From: Allocatelliglobosispora scoriae
Lineage (GTDB): Bacteria; Actinomycetota; Actinomycetes; Mycobacteriales; Micromonosporaceae
Direction of reading: 5' to 3'
DNA length: 64,000 nucleotides
Assembly (NCBI RefSeq): GCF_014204945.1
Contig: NZ_JACHMN010000002.1
Span: forward strand, 4,239,001-4,303,000
How positions within the stretch are numbered: the stretch's first letter is position 1; every line of letters starts with the position of its first letter. Position numbers and translations under genes: made by a program. Below, in pieces: positions 1 to 8,852 of this stretch. The notes under the pieces are model-generated. The model was not told the origin of the DNA. It saw only the letters and a list, made by a program, of their open reading frames with translations, and searched no databases.

Positions 1-230
<230 letters not shown>

Positions 231-236
231 TCACGG

Positions 237-2000
237 TCACTTGATGTCGCAGATCACCGTGCCCGGGGTCAGGACGTCGCCGACCTTGGCGGAGAGCCCG
301 CTGATCACACCGGCCTTGTGGGCGGTGAGCGGCTGCTCCATCTTCATCGCCTCCAGGACGACGATCAGGTCGCCCTCGGCCACCTCGTCGCCCTCGGCCA
401 CACCGATCTTCACCAGGGTGCCCTGCATCGGGGCGGCGAGCGAGTCACCGCTGGCGGCGGCCTTCGCCCCGCCCTTGCCTCGGCGCTTCGCCGAACCCGT
501 GCCTGCGGTGGCGGGGGCGGCGGTGTGCGTACCCCCGAAGGTTGCGGGCAGGGAGACGGCCAGGCGGCGGCCGGCGACCTCGACCACGACGGTGGTCCGG
601 GCCTCGCCCTCGGTCGGGACCTCGGCCGCGTGGTCGAAGGGCGGGACGGTGTTGTCCCACTCCGTCTCGATCCATCGCGTGTGGACGGTGAAGGGCTCGC
701 CGGTGAAGGCCGCGTCGCGCACGATCAGCCGGTGGAACGGCAGCGCGGTCGCCATGCCTTCCAGGACCATCTCGTCGAGTACGCGACGGGAGCGCTCGAG
801 TGCCTCCTGACGGGTCGCGCCGGTGACGATCACCTTGGCGAGCAGCGAGTCGAAGTTGCCGCCGATGACGCTGCCGCTCTCGATGCCGGTGTCCACCCGG
901 ACGCCGGGCCCGGCGGGCAGGACCAGCCTGGTCACGGTGCCCGGCGCGGGCAGGAACCCGCGGCCGGGGTCCTCGCCGTTGATCCGGAACTCGATGCTGT
1001 GGCCGCGCGGAATCGGGTCCTCCGTGCTGTGCAGCCTCTCGCCCGCGGCGATGCGGAACTGCTCGCGGACGAGGTCGATGCCCGCGGTCTCCTCGGTGAC
1101 CGGGTGCTCGACCTGGAGCCGGGTGTTGACCTCCAGGAAGGAGATCGTCCCGTCCTGGCCGACCAGATACTCCACCGTCCCGGCACCGTGGTAGCCCGCC
1201 TCGCGGCAGATCGCCTTGGCGCTGGAGTGGATCTCGCTGCGCTGCGCGTCGGTGAGGAAGGGCGCGGGCGCCTCCTCGACCAGCTTCTGGTGCCGGCGCT
1301 GCAGCGAGCAGTCGCGGGTGCCGACGACGATGACGTTGCCGTGCGTGTCGGCGAGGACCTGTGCCTCGACGTGCCGGGGCCGGTCGAGGTAGCGCTCGAC
1401 GAAGCACTCGCCCCGGCCGAACGCCGCGACCGCCTCGCGGGTGGCGGAGTCGAAGAGCTCCGGGATCTCCTCCATCGTGCGGGCGACCTTGAGGCCGCGC
1501 CCGCCGCCGCCGAAGGCCGCCTTGATCGCGACCGGCAGCCCGTGCTCCTGCGCGAACGCCGTCACCGCCGCCGCGTCGGGCACGGGATCCGGCGTGCCCG
1601 GGACGAGCGGTGCACCCGCCCGCTGCGCGATGTGCCGCGCGGTGACCTTGTCGCCGAGGTCGCGGATCGCCTGCGGGGTCGGCCCGATCCAGGTCATCCC
1701 GGCGTCCATGACCGCCTGGGCGAACTCGGCATTCTCGGAGAGGAAGCCGTAGCCGGGGTGCACGGCATCGGCACCGGCGCGTCGCGCGATCTCGATGATC
1801 TTGTCGATCCGCAGGTAGGTCTCGGCCGCCGTCTCGCCCTCCAGGGCGAACGCGTCGTCGGCGAGCGTGGCGTGCAACGCGTCGCGGTCGGAGTCGGCGT
1901 AGATCGCCACGCTGCGCAGACCTGCGTCGCGGCAGGCGCGGATGACGCGGCAGGCGATCTCGCCGCGATTGGCGATCAGCACAGTGGACAGCACGTTCAT
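237..2000 (-). CDS. accA: acyl-CoA carboxylase alpha subunit (biotin carboxylase + BCCP)
   Basis: This 587-residue protein carboxylates its own biotin with ATP and bicarbonate. The carboxyl group is then passed to acetyl-/propionyl-CoA by the beta subunit (pccB at 12.6-14.2 kb). The N-terminus [19 protein letters not shown] opens the biotin carboxylase domain. The glycine-rich ATP-grasp loop is [14 protein letters not shown], followed by [14 protein letters not shown]. The C-terminal biotinyl domain carries EAMKM with biotinyl lysine near residue 553. The start at 2000 is chosen over an upstream ATG because GGAGGAG lies 5 bases before it. The two-domain length matches actinobacterial AccA2/AccA3. 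In relatives this gene lies near pccB, accE and maf; here those are 4-14 kb away. Confidence 0.95.
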   Translation of the reverse strand: MNVLSTVLIANRGEIACRVIRACRDAGLRSVAIYADSDRDALHATLADDAFALEGETAAETYLRIDKIIEIARRAGADAVHPGYGFLSENAEFAQAVMDAGMTWIGPTPQAIRDLGDKVTARHIAQRAGAPLVPGTPDPVPDAAAVTAFAQEHGLPVAIKAAFGGGGRGLKVARTMEEIPELFDSATREAVAAFGRGECFVERYLDRPRHVEAQVLADTHGNVIVVGTRDCSLQRRHQKLVEEAPAPFLTDAQRSEIHSSAKAICREAGYHGAGTVEYLVGQDGTISFLEVNTRLQVEHPVTEETAGIDLVREQFRIAAGERLHSTEDPIPRGHSIEFRINGEDPGRGFLPAPGTVTRLVLPAGPGVRVDTGIESGSVIGGNFDSLLAKVIVTGATRQEALERSRRVLDEMVLEGMATALPFHRLIVRDAAFTGEPFTVHTRWIETEWDNTVPPFDHAAEVPTEGEARTTVVVEVAGRRLAVSLPATFGGTHTAAPATAGTGSAKRRGKGGAKAAASGDSLAAPMQGTLVKIGVAEGDEVAEGDLIVVLEAMKMEQPLTAHKAGVISGLSAKVGDVLTPGTVICDIK

Positions 2001-2100
2001 ATGCTCCTCCGGGCGGGGTCCTCTCCGGAGCCTATCGGCATTGTTGATCATTAACGAGCGGTAAGGTTCTGTGTGATCGGATGCACAGGTGGGCGCGGAC

Positions 2101-2116
2101 TACTCAAAGTTGAGTA
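2101..2116. promoter_or_regulatory. predicted PadR operator O1 (perfect inverted repeat)
   Basis: TACTCAA-AG-TTGAGTA is a perfect 7-bp inverted repeat directly upstream of padR. It overlaps the region just before the likely -10 (TACGCT, 2118-2123). The core TCAANNTTGA recurs at 2748-2757 before the ABC transporter, which suggests one regulator binds both sites. Confidence 0.75.
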
Positions 2117-2129
2117 TTACGCTTAAGTC

Positions 2130-2747
2130 GTGTCCACAACTCGCATGATGATTCTCGGCATCGTCTCCTGGATGCAGCCGGTGCACGGCTACGACGTCCG
2201 CCGCGAGCTCGTGAGCTGGAACGCCGACAAGTGGGCCAAGATCCAACCTGGCTCGATCTACCACGCGCTGAAGAAGCTGACCGAGGAGGGCCTGCTCCGC
2301 GAGGTCGGCACGGAGCAGATGGGCGCCCGGCCGGAGCGGCGGACCTACGAGATCACGCCGAAGGGTCGCGATGTCTTCGAGGAGCTGCTGCGCGGGGAGT
2401 GGTGGGAGCTCAACCTGCCGATAGACCCGTTCCAGGCTGCCTTCGCCTTCCTGCCGGCGCTGCCGCGCAAGGAGGCCGCCGCCGCGCTCCGGCACCGGGC
2501 CAGGATGCTGCGAGCTGCGACCGAGGGCTTCCGGGACATGATCGACACCGGAGTGTCGGGTATCAACAAGCCGATCCACGTCCGGTGGATGTTCGAGCTG
2601 TGGATCGCCCGCTCCGAAGGGGAGATCGCCTGGTGCGATCGAGTGGCTGAGCAGGTCGAATCGGGAGTGTCGTACCTGCCTGACACAGTCACCTCCGAGG
2701 AGCAGGCGGAGGGCTGGGACGGCTTCCGTGATCAACTCACGGAATAA
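2130..2747 (+). CDS. PadR-family transcriptional regulator
   Basis: A 205-residue PadR repressor. The N-terminal winged helix spans about residues 1-85 (LGIVSWMQPVHGYDVRREL, then GSIYHALKKLTEEGLL and the wing RRTYEITPKGRDVF). The rest is the helical C-terminal dimerisation region. Family members usually repress a neighbouring efflux pump and release DNA when a small molecule binds. The GTG start has no Shine-Dalgarno; TACGCT ends 6 bases upstream, so the mRNA is probably leaderless. An inverted repeat at 2101-2116 covers the promoter, and a second copy lies before the downstream DrrAB-type genes, so autoregulation plus control of the exporter is likely. Confidence 0.9.
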   Translation: MSTTRMMILGIVSWMQPVHGYDVRRELVSWNADKWAKIQPGSIYHALKKLTEEGLLREVGTEQMGARPERRTYEITPKGRDVFEELLRGEWWELNLPIDPFQAAFAFLPALPRKEAAAALRHRARMLRAATEGFRDMIDTGVSGINKPIHVRWMFELWIARSEGEIAWCDRVAEQVESGVSYLPDTVTSEEQAEGWDGFRDQLTE

Positions 2748-2790
2748 TCAAACTTGACGAAAAAAGTTATATCGCGTTAGGCTCGCGGTC
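2748..2790 (+). promoter_or_regulatory. ABC-transporter promoter with overlapping PadR operator O2
   Basis: TCAAACTTGA (2748-2757) shares the TCAA-N2-TTGA core of the site before padR. It overlaps a -35 TTGACG (2754-2759). After an 18-base spacer comes -10 TAGGCT (2778-2783), which places the transcript start at about 2790-2791, on the ATG. A bound PadR dimer would cover the -35. The site begins directly after the padR stop codon. Confidence 0.7.
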
Positions 2791-3744
2791 ATGATGATCG
2801 AAACGAAGGGTCTGCGGAAGTCGTTCCGCTCCCGGGAGGGCCGCGACACCAAACTGGTCGAGGCCGTCCGCGGGGTCGACCTCGTCGTCGAGCCGGGAGA
2901 GATCTTCGGGTTCCTCGGCCCCAACGGCGCGGGCAAGACCACGACGCTGCGCATGCTCGCCACCCTGCTCACCCCCGACGACGGCACCGCCACCATCGCG
3001 GGCGTCGACCTGCGCCGCGACCCGGGTGAGGTCCGCCGCCGCATCGGCTATGTCGCGCAGGGCGGCAGCACGTGGGACGACTCGACGGCCCGCGAGGAGC
3101 TCGTCCTCCAGTCCCGCCTCTACGGCTTCAGCAAGGCCGACGCCGCCCGCCGGGCCGAGACCGCCCTCGCGGCCTTCCAGCTCACGGAGTATGCGGACCG
3201 CAAGTGCAAGACCTACTCCGGTGGTCAGCGCCGCCGGGTCGACATCGCGCTCGGCATCATCCACGAGCCGCAGATCGTCTTCCTCGACGAGCCGACCACC
3301 GGCCTCGACCCGCAGAGCCGCGCACACATGTGGGACGAGGTGCGCCGCCTGCGTGACGAGGGCATGACGATCTTCCTCACCACGCACTACCTCGACGAGG
3401 CCGACGCGCTCTGCGACCGCATCTCGATCATGGATCACGGTCAGATCGTGGCCGAGGGCACACCGGAGTCGCTCAAGCAGGAGATCTCCGGCGACGTGGT
3501 CAACGTCTCGCTCGCCTCGCCGACCGCTGCGGCCGAGCTGCTCGACACGGCCGAGTTCGTGCGCAAGCTCGAGACGATCGACGGCGGTCTGCGCCTCTAC
3601 GTCGAGGACGGCGGCACGGCGATCCCGCTGATCCTCCGGGCGCTCGACGGCGCCGGCATCGCGCTGGGCTCGGTGGAGCTGCACCGGCCGAGCCTCGACG
3701 ACGTCTTCCTGACCAAGACCGGCCGCACGCTTCGGGAGAGCTGA
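2791..3744 (+). CDS. DrrA-type ABC transporter ATP-binding protein
   Basis: ATPase subunit (317 residues) of an ABC-2 exporter. Walker A GPNGAGKT is at residues 43-50, signature YSGGQ at 142-146, Walker B IVFLDE at 162-167 and the switch histidine at 199. The C-terminal portion after about residue 230 is the DUF4162-like extension typical of daunorubicin-resistance ATPases. It pairs with the permease starting 4 bases after its stop. There is no Shine-Dalgarno; the promoter predicts a leaderless message starting on the ATG. ATG 2794 is an alternative start. The substrate is unknown; DrrAB systems export drugs or lipids. Control by the adjacent PadR is inferred from the shared operator. Confidence 0.93.
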   Translation: MMIETKGLRKSFRSREGRDTKLVEAVRGVDLVVEPGEIFGFLGPNGAGKTTTLRMLATLLTPDDGTATIAGVDLRRDPGEVRRRIGYVAQGGSTWDDSTAREELVLQSRLYGFSKADAARRAETALAAFQLTEYADRKCKTYSGGQRRRVDIALGIIHEPQIVFLDEPTTGLDPQSRAHMWDEVRRLRDEGMTIFLTTHYLDEADALCDRISIMDHGQIVAEGTPESLKQEISGDVVNVSLASPTAAAELLDTAEFVRKLETIDGGLRLYVEDGGTAIPLILRALDGAGIALGSVELHRPSLDDVFLTKTGRTLRES

Positions 3745-3747
3745 GCC

Positions 3748-4503
3748 ATGAAGATTTTCCGCGATACCTGGCTCATCTTCTCCAGGCAGTTCCAGCTGCT
3801 GCTGCGCAACCCGGTCTGGCTGATCGTCGGCATCGTCCAGCCCGTCTTCTACCTCTTCCTCTTCGCCCCGCTGCTCAAGCCGGCCCTCGGCGCGCAGACC
3901 AACGCGGAGGCCTACCAGGTCTTCGTGCCGGGCCTGCTCGTCATGCTGGCGATCTTCGGTGCGCTCTTCACCGGCTTCGGTCTCATCGCCGAGCTGCGGG
4001 CGGGCGTCATCGAGCGCAGCCGGGTCACCCCGGTCAGCCGGGTCGCCCTGCTGCTCGGCCGCTCGCTTCGCGACGTCGTCTCGCTGCTCTTCCAGGCGGT
4101 GCTGATCACGGTGCTGGCGATCCCGTTCGGGCTCTCCGTCAACATCGGCGACGTGCTGCTCGCCTACATCCTGCTCGGCCTGATCACTCTGCTCTGCTCC
4201 GCCGTGTCCTACGGTGTGGCGCTCAAGGTGCGCAGCGAGGACGCGCTGGCCCCGCTGCTCAACACGGTCAGCCAGCCGGTCCTGCTCACCGCGGGCATCC
4301 TGCTGCCGCTGACACTGGCACCGGTCTGGCTGCGCAACGTCTCCAAGTGGAACCCGTTCTCCTGGGCGGTCGACGGTGTGCGGGCGCTCTTCGCCGGTGA
4401 AGCCGCTTCCGCCGTCGTCTGGCAGTCCGGGCTGATCATCGTGGGCCTCACCGCCCTCGCGGTCTTCTGGGCCGCTCGCTCATTCGCCAAGTCGGTCCGC
4501 TGA
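3748..4503 (+). CDS. DrrB-type ABC-2 transporter permease
   Basis: Membrane subunit (251 residues) of the exporter. It has about six hydrophobic segments, the first at residues 25-45 (VWLIVGIVQPVFYLFLFAPL). The conserved ABC-2 motif region ELRAGVIERSRVTPVSR lies in the first cytoplasmic loop. It is separated from the ATPase gene by 3 bases, so the two are co-transcribed and presumably form a 2+2 complex in the cytoplasmic membrane. A strong hairpin follows 25 bases after the stop. Confidence 0.92.
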   Translation: MKIFRDTWLIFSRQFQLLLRNPVWLIVGIVQPVFYLFLFAPLLKPALGAQTNAEAYQVFVPGLLVMLAIFGALFTGFGLIAELRAGVIERSRVTPVSRVALLLGRSLRDVVSLLFQAVLITVLAIPFGLSVNIGDVLLAYILLGLITLLCSAVSYGVALKVRSEDALAPLLNTVSQPVLLTAGILLPLTLAPVWLRNVSKWNPFSWAVDGVRALFAGEAASAVVWQSGLIIVGLTALAVFWAARSFAKSVR

Positions 4504-4528
4504 CGGGCCCAGCCTCCGTTGTGAGGTA

Positions 4529-4575
4529 GCGCAGGTCACAGCGTTTCGGCTGAGGTGCCACGCTGTGACCTGCGC
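4529..4575. terminator. long hairpin after the ABC exporter operon
   Basis: Arms GCGCAGGTCACAGCG (4529-4543) and its exact complement (4561-4575) pair perfectly. One more T-A pair at 4544/4560 makes 16 bp with a 15-base loop. No T-tract follows. It lies between the permease stop and the promoter of the MFS gene, so it is probably a terminator or transcript-end stabiliser. Confidence 0.7.
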
Positions 4576-4589
4576 GTAGCTTTGATCAC

Positions 4590-5879
4590 GTGCCCCGCCT
4601 TCTCCGCGACCCGATCACCTGGTTGATCTACGCTCAGTTAGCCCTCTGGGGCTACTTCAACTACGGGTTCGGGCCGATCGTGCCGCTGCTGCGCGACGAG
4701 GAGCACACCTCCAGCGGGGTCGCCAGCCTGCACAGCACCGCCATCGCCGCCGGAGCCATGATCGGCGGCGCCACGTTCCCCGTTCTCGCCCGTCGATGGG
4801 GTCGCGGTAACGTCATGTGGGCCGCCGTCGCGGCGATCGCGCTCTGCACCGTCGGCTTCGTCGCTCTCCCGGCCCGGCTGCCGCTCACCCTCAGCCTCGC
4901 CGCGATCATCGCGGTCTTCGGGATCCTGCTCGTCAGCGGTGTCGTCTCCGCCCTCTCCGAGCACCACGGCCCGGCCGGGCCCGCCGCGCTCAGCGAGGCC
5001 AACGCCGCCGCCTGTGCGGCCGGCCTCGTCGCGCCGCTCGTCATCGGCGCCACGGTCAACGCCGGCTGGGGCTGGCGTCCCGGCCTCGCCGTCCTGATCG
5101 CGCTCGTCGTGATCGTCGCGGTGATCGCGTTCACCCGGGGGGTACGCGTGCCGTCCGGCTCCGTCGCCCCGGCCACCGCGAAGGGTGTGACCCGAGGCGC
5201 TCTGCCCAGGGCATACTGGATCGCCTGGACCATGATGGCCGTCACCGGCTCGGTCGAGGTCGGCCTCTCGATGTGGACCGTCGACGTGCTGCGGACCAAC
5301 GTAGGCATGGCCTCCGGTTCCGCCGCCGCGCTGATCTCCGCCATCCTCGCCGGCATGTTCATCGGCCGGCTCTTCGGTGCCCGGCTGACCCTGCGGCTGC
5401 CGGTGATCCCGCTCTATCTCGCCGCGCTCGCCACCAGTGCGGTCGGCTTCGCGATCTTCTGGACGGCGGGTTCGCCGGTTCAGGCGGGGGCTGGTCTCGT
5501 GGTTCTCGGACTCGGGAATGCGCTGCACTACCCGCTCGTGATCGCGCTGGCGGTGCAGGTGTCGCCGGGGCAGGCGGACCGAGCGGCAGCCGCGTCGGCG
5601 TACTCGATGGGGCTGAGCTTCGGGGCCGGTCCGCTGGTGTTGGGGCTCATCGCGGACCGGGTCGGCGCGCACGCTGCGTTTCTGCTGGTGCCGTTGCTGC
5701 TGCTGCTCGCCGGGTTCCTGGCGTGGCGGTTGAGCCTGGCGCTACGACCTGCTGCCCCGGATTCGTCGGCTGCCGGTGCGGCCTCGGCGGCTGAGCTGCT
5801 GGCGGAGGCTCCGATCATCGAAAGCCTGACGCCGGCTGTGGCATCGTCGGCATCGTCGTCGGGCTCGGTTCGCGGCTGA
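4590..5879 (+). CDS. MFS transporter
   Basis: A 429-residue major facilitator with about twelve hydrophobic helices in two bundles. The N-terminal half begins LIYAQLALWGYFNYGFGPIV and the inter-bundle loop follows about residue 190. The C-terminal 40 residues after the last helix are Ala/Ser-rich and look disordered. The substrate cannot be told from the sequence; the second half loosely recalls cyanate/sugar-type MFS proteins. The GTG start lacks a Shine-Dalgarno but TAGCTT (4577-4582) lies 7 bases upstream, so a leaderless message is likely. It may be expressed separately from the PadR-ABC cluster because a hairpin separates them. Confidence 0.88.
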   Translation: MPRLLRDPITWLIYAQLALWGYFNYGFGPIVPLLRDEEHTSSGVASLHSTAIAAGAMIGGATFPVLARRWGRGNVMWAAVAAIALCTVGFVALPARLPLTLSLAAIIAVFGILLVSGVVSALSEHHGPAGPAALSEANAAACAAGLVAPLVIGATVNAGWGWRPGLAVLIALVVIVAVIAFTRGVRVPSGSVAPATAKGVTRGALPRAYWIAWTMMAVTGSVEVGLSMWTVDVLRTNVGMASGSAAALISAILAGMFIGRLFGARLTLRLPVIPLYLAALATSAVGFAIFWTAGSPVQAGAGLVVLGLGNALHYPLVIALAVQVSPGQADRAAAASAYSMGLSFGAGPLVLGLIADRVGAHAAFLLVPLLLLLAGFLAWRLSLALRPAAPDSSAAGAASAAELLAEAPIIESLTPAVASSASSSGSVRG

Positions 5880-5894
5880 TCGTTCAGCCGCGAA
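5869..5894. terminator. hairpin across the MFS stop codon
   Basis: TTCGCGGCTGA (5869-5879) pairs exactly with TCAGCCGCGAA (5884-5894) around a 4-base loop. It spans the stop codon of the MFS gene and lies between it and the convergent O-methyltransferase gene. There is no T-run. Confidence 0.6.
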
Positions 5895-5942
5895 TCCGTA
5901 CCCGGCCGGCATTGGTCTTCAGGTTTTGATCTTTGTTTGCTG

Positions 5943-6605
5943 CTAGAGCTTGCGGGCCAGGGTCAGGCCGTCGCCGATCGGCAGCATCGTGGCCTGGACC
6001 CGCTTGTCCGCGGCGACCATGTCGTTGAAGGCGACGATCGCCGCGGTGCTCTCGTCGTGCTCGCTCGCCGGGTCGAGCACCCGCCCGGACCAGAGCACGT
6101 TGTCGACCGCGATGATCCCGCCCTGGCGAAGCCGCGGCACCAACTCGCCCCAGTAGGTCGCGTAGCCCGGCTTGTCGGCGTCGATGAAGACGAAGTCCAG
6201 GTAGGCCTCGTTCGGCAGCTCCGGCAGAAGCTCTGCCGCCGCGCCGAGTCGCAGCTCGATCCGGTCGTCGACACCCGCTCGTGCCCAGTAGCGCCGGGCG
6301 ATCGACGTGTACTCCTCGGAGATGTCGAAACAGACCAGCTTGCCGCCCGGCGCCATGCCCCGCGCCAGGGCGAGCGAGCTCAGCCCGGTGAACGTGCCGA
6401 CCTCGACCGCGTTACGCACGTTGAGCGACGCCGCCAGCAGGGTGAACAACGCCGCCTGCTCGGGCGAGATCTGCATCCGCGACACACCGCCGAGTGCCCG
6501 AGCGGTCTCCTCGGCGAGCTCGGTGAGGATGTCGTCGGGCGGTGTGCCGTGCGCGACGAGGTAGTCGTGCATCGCGGTGTCAAGGGTGATCGACTGGCGG
6601 CTCAT
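5943..6605 (-). CDS. class I SAM-dependent O-methyltransferase
   Basis: A 220-residue enzyme of the caffeoyl-CoA/catechol O-methyltransferase family (Methyltransf_3). The SAM-binding glycine-rich motif is VEVGTFTGLSSLALA, preceded by QAALFTLLAASLNVRNA. FIDADKPGYATYW and DNVLWSGRVLDP carry the acidic residues that bind the divalent metal in this family. It transfers a methyl group to a hydroxyl of an unknown small molecule in the cytoplasm. Its ATG overlaps the TGA of maf as ATGA, so it is translationally coupled as the last gene of an accE-maf-methyltransferase unit. Confidence 0.92.
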   Translation of the reverse strand: MSRQSITLDTAMHDYLVAHGTPPDDILTELAEETARALGGVSRMQISPEQAALFTLLAASLNVRNAVEVGTFTGLSSLALARGMAPGGKLVCFDISEEYTSIARRYWARAGVDDRIELRLGAAAELLPELPNEAYLDFVFIDADKPGYATYWGELVPRLRQGGIIAVDNVLWSGRVLDPASEHDESTAAIVAFNDMVAADKRVQATMLPIGDGLTLARKL

Positions 6606-7240
6606 GCCTTCAGATTAGTGCGCCAGAGCGCCGAGATCGCGATATCCAGCTCTCCGAGCAGGCCACGCAGCGTGGGCAGCGACAGGCCGATGACGTTGCT
6701 CGGATCGCCCTCGATCCTGTCCACATACGGCGAGCTGAGCCCGTCCAGCGTGAACGAGCCGGCCACGTGCAGGGGTTCGCCGGAGGCGACGTACGTCTCG
6801 ATCTCGTCATCGCTGACGTCGGCGAAGTGCACGACCGTCGAAGCGACCCGCTCCACCGCCTTGCCCGTGGCGAGCTTGATCAGGCAGTGTCCGGTGTGCA
6901 GCACACCGGACTTGCCGCGCATCGCCTGCCAGCGGTGGAACGCCTCGTCAGGGTCCTTGGGCTTGCCCAGCGCCTGGCCCTCGAAGGCGAGCAGCGAATC
7001 GCAGCCCAGGACCAGCAGGCCGCCCGCCGGGCGCTCGGTGTGCTTGAGGCGATCGGCCACGGCATGTGCCTTCATCCGGGCCAGCACTCCGCAGAGCGTC
7101 TCGGGCCGGTTGGCGTTGACGCTCTCCTCATCGACCCCGCTGACCAGGATCTCAGCGTCGATGCCCGCGTCGCTGAGCAGCTTGCGACGGGCAGGGCTCG
7201 CCGAGGCGAGGATGATCGACGGGGCGTGGTGTGCGTACAC
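6602..7240 (-). CDS. maf: Maf-family nucleotide pyrophosphatase
   Basis: A 212-residue house-cleaning nucleotide pyrophosphatase. It begins with the family signature SIILASASPARRKLLSDAG, has SGVDEE and a central LVLGCDSLL with the catalytic aspartate, and ends with the GLSLPTLRGLL motif. Maf proteins hydrolyse non-canonical nucleoside triphosphates to the monophosphate. The GTG at 7240 is chosen because AGGTG lies 6 bases upstream and the family starts here; a longer reading frame extends upstream across accE. The Shine-Dalgarno overlaps the accE stop codon, so the two are coupled. The accE-maf order is the one common in actinobacterial carboxylase loci. Confidence 0.92.
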   Translation of the reverse strand: MYAHHAPSIILASASPARRKLLSDAGIDAEILVSGVDEESVNANRPETLCGVLARMKAHAVADRLKHTERPAGGLLVLGCDSLLAFEGQALGKPKDPDEAFHRWQAMRGKSGVLHTGHCLIKLATGKAVERVASTVVHFADVSDDEIETYVASGEPLHVAGSFTLDGLSSPYVDRIEGDPSNVIGLSLPTLRGLLGELDIAISALWRTNLKA

Positions 7241-7245
7241 CCCGG

Positions 7246-7452
7246 TCACCTGGGCAGACCGCTGACGCGCCAGGCGTCCGGACCGCGAGTCGCCGATGCG
7301 CTGGGAAGACCGCTGGCCCACCAGGCGGAGACCGCCGTCGGCGCGGCCGGCTCGGTCCGTGCTCCAGCCCATCCGACGAGTACGCCCACCAGCGCGGCGA
7401 TCTCATCGGTGGTGGGGTTGCCCCGCAGAACGGTGATCACATCATCACTCAT
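7246..7452 (-). CDS. accE: acyl-CoA carboxylase epsilon subunit
   Basis: A 68-residue protein of the AccE/PccE family, found in actinobacterial carboxylases. It bridges alpha and beta subunits and stimulates activity. It opens with VITVLRGNPTTDEIAALVGV, the family's conserved (V/R)-x-GNPTxEExAAL pattern. It closes with SAWWASGLPSA and PDAWRVSGLPR, matching the W-R-x-SGLPR ending of AccE. The start at 7452 is preferred over ATG 7461 because AGGA lies 8 bases upstream. In most relatives it directly follows the beta subunit; here pccB is 5 kb away, separated by the HNH/mycosin block. Confidence 0.88.
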   Translation of the reverse strand: MSDDVITVLRGNPTTDEIAALVGVLVGWAGARTEPAAPTAVSAWWASGLPSASATRGPDAWRVSGLPR

Positions 7453-7498
7453 GGCGTTCATCCTGCCAGAGGTGTGCCCGATCGGTCGTGAGGGATTG

Positions 7499-7521
7499 TT
7501 GTCGTACGGGCGTTCTAATGT
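7499..7521 (+). promoter_or_regulatory. RecA-independent DNA-damage (PafBC-type) promoter
   Basis: TTGTCGTAC, exactly 8 bases, then TAATGT. This matches the mycobacterial RecA-NDp consensus tTGTCRgtg-N8-TAnnnT in its key positions. The -10 ends 7 bases before the GTG of the HNH gene, predicting a leaderless message. A degenerate LexA-like palindrome (CGTAC-N4-GTTCT) overlaps the spacer. Confidence 0.65.
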
Positions 7522-7528
7522 GGTGAGC

Positions 7529-8848
7529 GTGATGACGGGGGTCGTTGAGCTGGGCTTGGGCTTGGATGCCTGTTCCGTGAGCTCGCCGATCTACCTCTCC
7601 GACGACGAGCTGGTCGAGTCGGCCGACGCAGTGATGGTGGCCGTGTCGCGCCTGGCGGCGGTTCAGGCCGGGCTGGTGCGTGAGATCGACGGGCGCGGGC
7701 TGGCGAAGAAGTTGGGCGCGTCGTCGACCCTGGCATGGCTGAAGGCGCGATATCTGCTCGCCGGTCCGTCGGCAGCGCGGTTGGTGAAGCTGGCCGTCGA
7801 GGCCGAACACGACGCTCCGGCCGCGTCGGCGGCGCTGGCTGACGGTGCGGTCAATGCTGATCAGGTGCTGGCGATCGCTGCCGCGGTGCGTGAGCTCCCC
7901 GGTGAGTTGGATGCGGAGACGCGGCATAAGGCTGAAGCGCAGCTGGTCGAGTTCGCCGCCATCCATGATCCGGTGACCCTCTCCACCCTGGGTCGGCGGA
8001 TTCTCGACACGGTCGATCCCGAGGCCTCCGAGGCACGGGAGGCGGAGTTGCTGCGCAAGCAGGAAGAGCGGGCCTACAACGCGCGAGCCTTCAACCTGTC
8101 ATCTGATCACTTGACCGGTCGGGTGAAGGTCTCCGGATGGCTCGACGGTGAGAGCGCGGCGATTGTGCGGGCGGCGATCGATCCGCTCTGCGCCCCAGGG
8201 CGGTCCCGACTGCGTTCGGGTGCCTCTGCCGAGTCATCGGTTGCCGAGGGCGGACCGGCAGAGTCGGATGTGGTCGATGACCGCTCGCCGACGCAGCGAC
8301 GCGCCGATGCTCTCGTCGATGTGTGCCGCCTCGCGCTGGCGACCGGGGATCTGCCCGACAACGGCGGCGAGCGGCCGCAGTTGGCAGTGATGGCGGAGTT
8401 CGACGTGCTGACCGGGCAGCTGAAGGCCGGGACCCTGGAGACGGGGGAGCGGTTGTCGCCGGAGGCGGTGCGACGGATCGCGTGCGACTGCGGTCTTCTG
8501 CCGGGTGTGATGGACGGGACCGGCTCGGTACTGGATCTGGGTCGGGAGCGGCGGGCGTGGACGGGAGCCGCACGTAAGGCGATCCTGCTGCGGGATCGTG
8601 GATGCGTGTTCCCGGGGTGTGACCGGCCGCCGCGCTGGACGGATATTCACCATGTCGCCCAGTGGCAGCATGGCGGTGGCACGGATCGGGACAACGGGGC
8701 TGCGTTCTGCGGTCACCACCACCGGGTGATTCACCAGGGGCACTGGCAGGTGCGGATTGCTTCGGACGGATTGCCGGAGCTGATCCCACCTGCCTATGTC
8801 GACCGTCAGCGCAGGCCGCGGCGCAACAGGTACCATCGGCGGCCCTAG
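7529..8848 (+). CDS. DUF222 (13E12-type) HNH endonuclease
   Basis: A 439-residue protein. The N-terminal about 300 residues are a DUF222 helical domain. The C-terminus is an intact HNH nuclease fold: GCVFPGC, RPPRWTDIHH, W-x3-GG-T-x3-N and FCGHHHRVIHQGHW, with paired cysteines for zinc. Members are the multicopy 13E12/REP13E12 family of actinobacteria; some copies act as sites or remnants of integration and several are damage-inducible in mycobacteria. The GTG at 7529 (or ATG 7532) is favoured because the -10 TAATGT ends 7 bases upstream. It is convergent with the mycosin locus and marks one edge of the block that splits accE from pccB. The role is uncertain. Confidence 0.92.
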   Translation: MMTGVVELGLGLDACSVSSPIYLSDDELVESADAVMVAVSRLAAVQAGLVREIDGRGLAKKLGASSTLAWLKARYLLAGPSAARLVKLAVEAEHDAPAASAALADGAVNADQVLAIAAAVRELPGELDAETRHKAEAQLVEFAAIHDPVTLSTLGRRILDTVDPEASEAREAELLRKQEERAYNARAFNLSSDHLTGRVKVSGWLDGESAAIVRAAIDPLCAPGRSRLRSGASAESSVAEGGPAESDVVDDRSPTQRRADALVDVCRLALATGDLPDNGGERPQLAVMAEFDVLTGQLKAGTLETGERLSPEAVRRIACDCGLLPGVMDGTGSVLDLGRERRAWTGAARKAILLRDRGCVFPGCDRPPRWTDIHHVAQWQHGGGTDRDNGAAFCGHHHRVIHQGHWQVRIASDGLPELIPPAYVDRQRRPRRNRYHRRP

Positions 8849-8852
8849 GCAG

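Noticed and set aside
7246-7372. Longer Maf start at 7372
   Set aside because: The additional 44 residues overlap accE and do not resemble Maf; AGGTG before GTG 7240 fits better.
6767-7528. Upstream extension of the HNH reading frame
   Set aside because: The frame is open only because it lies antisense to maf and accE; the family homology begins after 7529.
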